Translations under genes and position numbers: made by a program
Assembly (NCBI RefSeq): GCF_036388275.1
Contig: NZ_DASVSF010000076.1
Coordinates: 1-64,000, forward strand
Direction of reading: 5' to 3'
Source of the DNA: Longimicrobium sp.
GTDB lineage: Bacteria; Gemmatimonadota; Gemmatimonadetes; Longimicrobiales; Longimicrobiaceae
DNA length: 64,000 nucleotides
Part shown: piece after piece, positions 58,953 to 64,000 of the stretch
How positions within the stretch are numbered: the first letter of the stretch is position 1
Layout of the letters: each line of letters opens with the position of its first letter
The notes under the pieces: model-generated
What the model was told of the DNA's origin: nothing
The model's database searches: none
Seen by the model: only the letters and a program-made list of their open reading frames with translations

Positions 58953-61900
58953 TCAGCTCGCCGGCGTGGCCGCGACGGCCGTCGCTTTCTGCGAGCACCC
59001 CGACACGTTGCAGGCGCGCAGCTGGTAGCCGTACACACGGCCCGCCAGGAGCCCGGTGTCGTCCACCCGCGCCGTGTTCGCCGGATGGGACACCGGCGGC
59101 GACCACGCCCCCCACGTGCCGTCCGGGTTGCGCAGCGAGCGGCTGAGAAGATAGGAGGTCTCGCCGGGGCCGTCCGTCCAGGTCAGCCGGATGGCGCCCG
59201 AAGACGGGGACGCGGTGAGGGCCATGGGCGTGCCCGGGACCGGCGGGATGCTCACGCCGGGGCTGGTGGCCCGCGCGGCGCACCCGGCCAGGTTGCACGC
59301 CCTCACCCGGAACCGGTAGGTGGTGCCGGGAACGAGCCCCGTGCTGGTGAACGTCGTACGGTTGGGCGGCAGCGTCGCCACCTCCACGAACTCGCCCACC
59401 GTCCCCGTGCTGCTTACCAGGGCGCGGGTAAGCTGGAACGAGGCCTCGTTGCTGCTGGCGTCCATCCAGCTCAGCCGGATGGAGGTGCCGGAAACCACGG
59501 TACCCGTCAGCCCCGTCGGCGCCGCGGGAACGGTGGGCAGCACCACCGGGCCGCTGGCGGCCCATCCCGAGCACCCCACGACGTTGCAGGCGTTCACCTG
59601 GAAGCGGTAGGTGCCGCCGGCCAGCAGCCCGGTGCTGGTGAAGCTCGTCACCCCGGCCGGTGCGGAGCCCGCCGCCTCGAACGGTCCCCAGCTGCCGTCG
59701 CCGCCGCGGAGCGAGCGGGCGACCGAGAACGAGGCTTCGTCGACGCTGCCGTCCGTCCAGGTGAGCGCCGCGCGGTTGGCTCCCGCCGCCACGGCCGACA
59801 GGCCGAACGGCGCGGAAGGGAGGGAGGTGGGAATGCGGGCCGGCGCGCTGGCCACCCACGCCGAGCACCCCGCCGCGTTGCAGGCGCGCACCCGGTACTG
59901 GTAGTTCACGCCCGCCGACGCCATGTGGTTGAACCGCACGGCGTTGGCCGCCGTCGTCCCGGCGTCCGCCCACGCCGTCCACGTTCCCGGCGAGGGCTCG
60001 CTCCGCCTCGACACGGTGAACCCGGTTTCGTTCGCGACCGAGTCGGCCCAGGTGAGACGCAGCGACGCCGTGGTCAGGGGGCGCAGGACCACGCCGGAGG
60101 GAGCGGCCGGAGGCCCGCCGCCCGCGGCGTGCAGCGTGACACCCGAGTACGTGCTCCAACCCCGAACCATCACGTAGTACGTACCCGCGCGCGGGCTGGG
60201 CAACACGCAGCTTTCCGCGGTCCCGGCCGACCACGACTGGCAGTCGAACCGGCTGGTGCTGGGGGCCTCGCCGTAGCGCACGAACAGGTCTACGTCGCCC
60301 GTTCCCCCGCTGGTCCCGATGCTGAGCGTGGCGGTCCCGGCGGGCACCGACACGGCGTAGTACGCCTCGGTTCCGTACGGTCCCGCCAGGCCGGTCAGGG
60401 GCGTGTCCAGCACCAGCTCCTGCGCCTGCGCCACCCCCACCGTCACGTTCACCTGCGCCGGCGTGTTCACCCCGGCCGGGTCCGAAACGGTCAGCTTGCC
60501 CGTGTGGGTGCCGGGGGAAAGGGCGCTCGCGTCCACCACCGAGGTGAGCCCCGCGAGCGACCCGGAGGTCAGGGTGCCGTTGCCGGGGCTCACCGAAAGC
60601 CAGGGCCGGTCGCCGACGGCGTCCCACTCCAGCGTGCCGGTGCCCGCGTTGATCAGCAGGACCGGGCTCGACAGCACCGTGGCGGTGGCGGTGGCGGTGG
60701 CGGCGGTGCCCGCGCCGTCCGCGGCCGTCTTGCCTTCGCCCTGCCCCGTGGCCTGGAACACCTGCGCGGGACCCGCTTCCGCGGGCGCCTCCGCCGCCGC
60801 GGGCATCCCGGGCACGGGGCGCACGAAGGTAAGGGCCAGCGCCACGGGGTTCAGGACGATGGCCCCGCCCGGGCCCTCTTCGGCCAGCCTGGAAAAGAGC
60901 AGCCGGTTGGGCGACCCGGTGCCCAGCCCCTGCAGCCGCCGCGCGGTGCTGGTGGCCAGGATGCGCGCCGCCACCGTGGCGGGGGTGGCCGTGGGATCGC
61001 CCTGCAGGTACAGCGCGGCTACTCCCGCGACGTGGGGCGACGCCATCGACGTGCCGCTGAGCGTGGCCAGGTAGCTGTCGTTGTAGTGCGAAGCGCTGGT
61101 GATGCTGGTTCCCGGCGCGAACAGGTCCACGCAAGTGCCCCAGTTGGAAAACACCGAACGCGCGTCGTTGCTGGCCGTCGCCCCGACGGTAAGGGCCTCG
61201 GGGGTGCCCGCGGGCGAGCGGGTGCAGGCGTCGCCGTTCTCGTTGCCCGCCGACACCGCGTACACCACGCCCGAGGCGATGGAAGCCTGCACCGCCTCGT
61301 TCATGGGCGCGTAGGCGCTGCCGCCCAGCGACATGTTGGCCACGGCCGGCTTCTATGCGTTGGCCGTCACCCACTCCACGGCGGCGATGAGGGTGGACCA
61401 GGGCGTGCCGCCCGAACAGGGGAACACGCGCACCGACACCACCTGGGCCGCCTTGGCCACCCCGGAGTAGGTGCCGGCCACGGTGCCGGCTACGTGCGTC
61501 CCGTGCCCGTGGCAGTCCTGCCCGTTCTGCCCGTCGCCCACGTAGTCGATGCCCACGGTGGCGCGTCCGCCGAACTCGGCGTGCGTGGTGCGGATGCCGG
61601 TGTCGATCACGTACACGCGCACCCCCTGGCCGGTGCGGGACGAGGTGTAGGTGCCGCCCAGGGGAAGGTTGCGCTGGTCGATGCGGTCCAGCCCCCAGCC
61701 GGCGCCATGCTGCACGCTGTCGGGGTGCGCCATGGCGTCCTGCGCCACGTAGCGCACCCGCGGGTCACGGCGCAGCTCGTCGACCGCGGCCGGCGACAGG
61801 CTGGCCGCGAAGCCGTTCAGCACCGAGCGGTAGGTGAAGTGGAGCGTTCCTCCGTGCGCGGCCACCACGTCGTGGGCCACGGCGGCGGTGCCCGTCTCCG

Positions 61901-62066
61901 CGGCGTTCATCACCACCACGTAGCGCCCCGGAACCGCTTCGGCGCTGGCGGAGAGCAGGGGCGCCAGCTCGCCGGGCGCGCGGACGCGGGCGCCGGTCGT
62001 GCTCCGGTCGCATCCCGCCACGGCGGCGGCCAGGGCGAGCATGCACAGAAATCGCGACAGTTTCAT
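58953..62066 (-). pseudogene. Secreted subtilisin-like protease with an in-frame amber codon
   Basis: The single open frame would be about 1,037 codons but for TAG at 61353-61355 (codon 238). Upstream it has a lipobox-type signal peptide (AVAGC), an I9 inhibitor-like prodomain (YVVVMNAAE, RSVLNGF), catalytic Asp155 (VIDTGIRTTH) and His188 (GHGTHVAGT). Downstream, in the same frame, come KPAVANMSLGG, the oxyanion Asn (SAGNENG) and the Ser at codon 340 (GTSMASPHVAG). A PPC-like domain and four or five fibronectin type III repeats follow. A normal family member would have Gln, Lys or Glu at the stop. One base change inactivated it, or the base is an error. Confidence 0.8.
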
Positions 62067-62348
62067 GCGGGAAACTCGGTGCGGGGGTCGGATGAATGGC
62101 CTGCGTGGCCGGCGCCCCGGGGCCTTCGTTCACGAAGGGCGCTGTGGCGGCCGGTGAGGGTACCCGGGAATGAACGGGGAGGGTACGGCAGGCGAGGGTA
62201 GGCGCGCTTGATGGCGCCGGGGATCAAGGTAGCTGCTCCAGGCCCGGGGAGCAACCCTTTGATTGGCGTGGACGGATCGCACGCACGAGGCACGTCCCTG
62301 AAGCGGACGGCCGGGCCCGCGCGGCGCGCGGTGGCGTTCCGGCCCCGC

Positions 62349-63716
62349 TCAGGCCGGGCCGTCGTCGTGGGTGGGAAGGCGAATGAAGAGGGTGGTGCCG
62401 GCGCCCGGGGCCGATTCCACCTCCAGCGTGCCCCCCAGCAGCTCCACGCGCTCGCGCATTCCCACCAGCCCGATGCGCCGCGTGCGCGCCCCCGTGGCGG
62501 CGGCGGCGGCCGGGTCGAAGCCCGCGCCGTCGTCTTCCACGATTACGCCCACGCTTCCCGGCCGCCGCTCCAGGATCACGCTCACGTTCTGCGCGGCCGA
62601 GTGCTTGGCCACGTTGGTGAGCGCTTCCTGGACGGTGCGGAAGAGCGTCGTTTCCAACTCGAGCGCGAACCGCTCGGGGCCCACGCCCAGCGGCTGGAAC
62701 CCGGTGGCGATGCCGTAGCGGGCGGCCCAGTCTTCCACGTACGCCTGCAGCGCCTGCTGAAGCCCCAGCCGGTCCAGCGCGGGGGGGCGCAGCTCCGAGG
62801 CGATGTGGCTGAGCTCGCCCGCCAGCTGCACCGTGAGCTGCTCCAGGTCGTCCAGCGCGGCCTCCGTTGAGCCGTTCCCGCTCCGCAGCCCCCGCAGTCC
62901 CAGGCGAAGGGCGGTCACCAGCTGCCCAAGCTGGTCGTGAAGCTCCCGCGAAAGGCGGATGCGCTCCTGCTCCTCGGCGGCGATCAGCTGGCGCAGCAGG
63001 ACGTAGCGCGTGGCCTCCAGCCGCGACCGCTCGGCGCGCTCCTCCCGCAGCCGCTCCGCGGCCCCCTCCAGCTCGTCGGTCCGCCGCTCGTCCCCCTCGT
63101 CGTGGGCGCGCTCCTGCAGCAGCTCGGACTTCAGCCGGATGGCCACCTCGGCCTGGTGCTGGGCGATCAGGAGGGCGGCCTCTTCCGCGCGCTTGGCCGT
63201 CAGGTCGCGGGTGACCTTGGCGAAGCCCAGCAGCTTTCCCTCGGTGTCGCGCAGCGCGGTCAGCGACACACGGGCCCAGAAGGTACTGGTGTCGGCCCGC
63301 ACGCGGTGGCCCTGGCCGATGTATTCGCCCGACTCCGCCGCCTGCACCAGGTGCTGCTCGGCCGTTCCGTCTTCCGAGCCGCCGTCCGGGTACAGCATGC
63401 GAAGGTGCGAGCCCTCGGCCTCTTCCCGGGACCACCACTTGATCAGCCGCGCGCCCTCGCCCCAGAAGGTGATCACGCCTTCCGGGTCCGTCAGGAAGAT
63501 GGCGTAATCGCGGACGTTCTCGGCCAGCGCGGCGAAGGCGCGGTCGGCCACCTCGGCCGGCGCCTGGCCGCGGTACGGGTCGCGCGGCGCGGCGGCGGCC
63601 GGGTCGCGGACGATTTCCTCGCCCCGCTTCCAGGCCGCCACCCGCTCGGCCGACTCGCGGCCGGGGGGCGAAGCGGTGGGAAACGCGGGCGAGCGGTCGC
63701 GGTTTTCGTCGTTCAT
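62349..63716 (-). CDS. PAS sensor kinase with HisKA_3 domain
   Basis: The 455-residue product has an N-terminal PAS/PAC (FLTDPEGVITFWGEGARLIK, LLGFAKVTRDLTAK), a coiled coil, a HisKA_3 domain with RLSRELHDQLGQLVTALRL (phospho-His) and a HATPase (EALTNVAKHS, EDDGAGFD, GLVGMRERVELLGG). Such kinases partner with NarL/LuxR-type regulators; none is in the window. No membrane segment. The ATG at 63714-63716 (MNDENRDRS) is preferred over one 33 bases upstream. The 282 bases downstream to the subtilase start hold nothing I recognise. Confidence 0.85.
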   Translation of the reverse strand: MNDENRDRSPAFPTASPPGRESAERVAAWKRGEEIVRDPAAAAPRDPYRGQAPAEVADRAFAALAENVRDYAIFLTDPEGVITFWGEGARLIKWWSREEAEGSHLRMLYPDGGSEDGTAEQHLVQAAESGEYIGQGHRVRADTSTFWARVSLTALRDTEGKLLGFAKVTRDLTAKRAEEAALLIAQHQAEVAIRLKSELLQERAHDEGDERRTDELEGAAERLREERAERSRLEATRYVLLRQLIAAEEQERIRLSRELHDQLGQLVTALRLGLRGLRSGNGSTEAALDDLEQLTVQLAGELSHIASELRPPALDRLGLQQALQAYVEDWAARYGIATGFQPLGVGPERFALELETTLFRTVQEALTNVAKHSAAQNVSVILERRPGSVGVIVEDDGAGFDPAAAAATGARTRRIGLVGMRERVELLGGTLEVESAPGAGTTLFIRLPTHDDGPA

Positions 63717-63788
63717 GCCGAGCAGGGAAAGCAGGACCGGCGCCAGCACCGTCGCATGGCGTGCCGCCGGAGGGAAAGCTGAGACCGG

Positions 63789-64000
63789 CTATTCCGCCGC
63801 GGGAAGGGTGAGCGTGAAGGTGCTGCCCGCGTCCGGCGTGCTTTGGGCCGTCAGGTCGCCCCCCATGCCGCGCGCCAGGTCGCGGCTGATGGCCAGCCCC
63901 AGCCCCGTGCCTTCGGCCGTGCGCGCCAGGTCTGCCCGCACCTGCACGAACGGCTCGAAGATGCGCTCCATCTGGTCGGGCGCGATGCCGATGCCCGTGT
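63789..64000 (-). CDS. Histidine kinase, C-terminal part (runs off the window)
   Basis: Only the last 70 residues are inside. The HATPase end reads TGIGIAPDQMERIFEPFVQV, then GTGLGLAISRDLARGMGG, ending LTLPAAE. The frame is open to base 64000, so the gene starts beyond the window. It ends 73 bases upstream of the PAS kinase start in the same direction, making three kinase genes in a row on this strand. Confidence 0.85.
   Translation of the reverse strand, partial: TGIGIAPDQMERIFEPFVQVRADLARTAEGTGLGLAISRDLARGMGGDLTAQSTPDAGSTFTLTLPAAE

Noticed and set aside
55610..59146. A 1,178-codon plus-strand frame over the multi-PAS kinase
   Set aside because: It mirrors the kinase's codon pattern and has no recognisable domain, while the minus strand has full PAS and kinase motifs.
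58752..62201. A 1,149-codon plus-strand frame over the subtilase
   Set aside because: Arg/Gly/Ala-rich shadow text; the minus strand carries protease and fibronectin domains on both sides of the amber codon.

Overview
This window reads as chromosomal DNA of a high-GC, Gram-negative soil-type bacterium. Outer-membrane barrel and lipoprotein-type exports, six-bladed beta-propeller secreted proteins, very GC-rich short palindromic intergenic repeats and dense sensor-kinase content fit Gemmatimonadota, most likely a Longimicrobium relative. The assignment is inference from gene style; no rRNA or other phylogenetic marker lies in the window.

Layout. 0.5-8 kb: a methyltransferase pair on the minus strand, a secreted beta-propeller, then a hydrolase / ATP-grasp / circularly permuted ATP-grasp / YbdK-type carboxylate-amine ligase cluster that looks like a dedicated amide- or peptide-bond-forming pathway. 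8-19.7 kb: a divergent EF-G-like GTPase, small lipoproteins (two of them paralogues), a YecE/DUF72 protein, a GAF histidine kinase, RlmI, an outer-membrane protein, OsmC and a small conserved protein. 19.8-23.2 kb: an accessory island with two frameshifted HTH-gene remnants back to back, a VapBC45-like toxin-antitoxin operon with two extra genes, and a beta-lactamase-fold gene cut off by an IS1595/ISXO2-type transposase remnant. 23.2-26.8 kb: a cyclase-family hydrolase, a DinB-fold protein, small proteins, and a Fur-box-like palindrome in front of a helical-repeat protein.

27.0-37.0 kb: one co-directional run cheW-cheY-cheA-cheC-TPR-DUF4388-TPR/LC7-LC7-LC7-mglA. It joins a chemosensory core to an MglA GTPase with three Roadblock/LC7 proteins, but has no receptor, CheR or CheB nearby. 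This is the most interesting signalling unit in the window.

41.8-52.2 kb: a divergent carotenoid locus. On the minus strand a CarH-type B12 photoreceptor repressor is translationally chained to crtI, a lycopene cyclase and a CrtO-type oxidoreductase. On the plus strand run cruF, a GGPP synthase-phytoene synthase fusion, a secreted protein, an acyltransferase, a glycosyltransferase and idi. Together they could take IPP/DMAPP to a cyclised, oxygenated, glycosylated and acylated carotenoid under light control.

52.3-64 kb: a transglutaminase-like secreted protein, a three-gene multi-PAS kinase / Rcp1-like regulator / hybrid kinase unit, a large secreted subtilase broken by one in-frame amber codon between its His and Ser catalytic residues, and two more histidine kinases, the last running off the window. 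Gene-free stretches over 300 bases are built mostly of recurring palindromic repeat modules.
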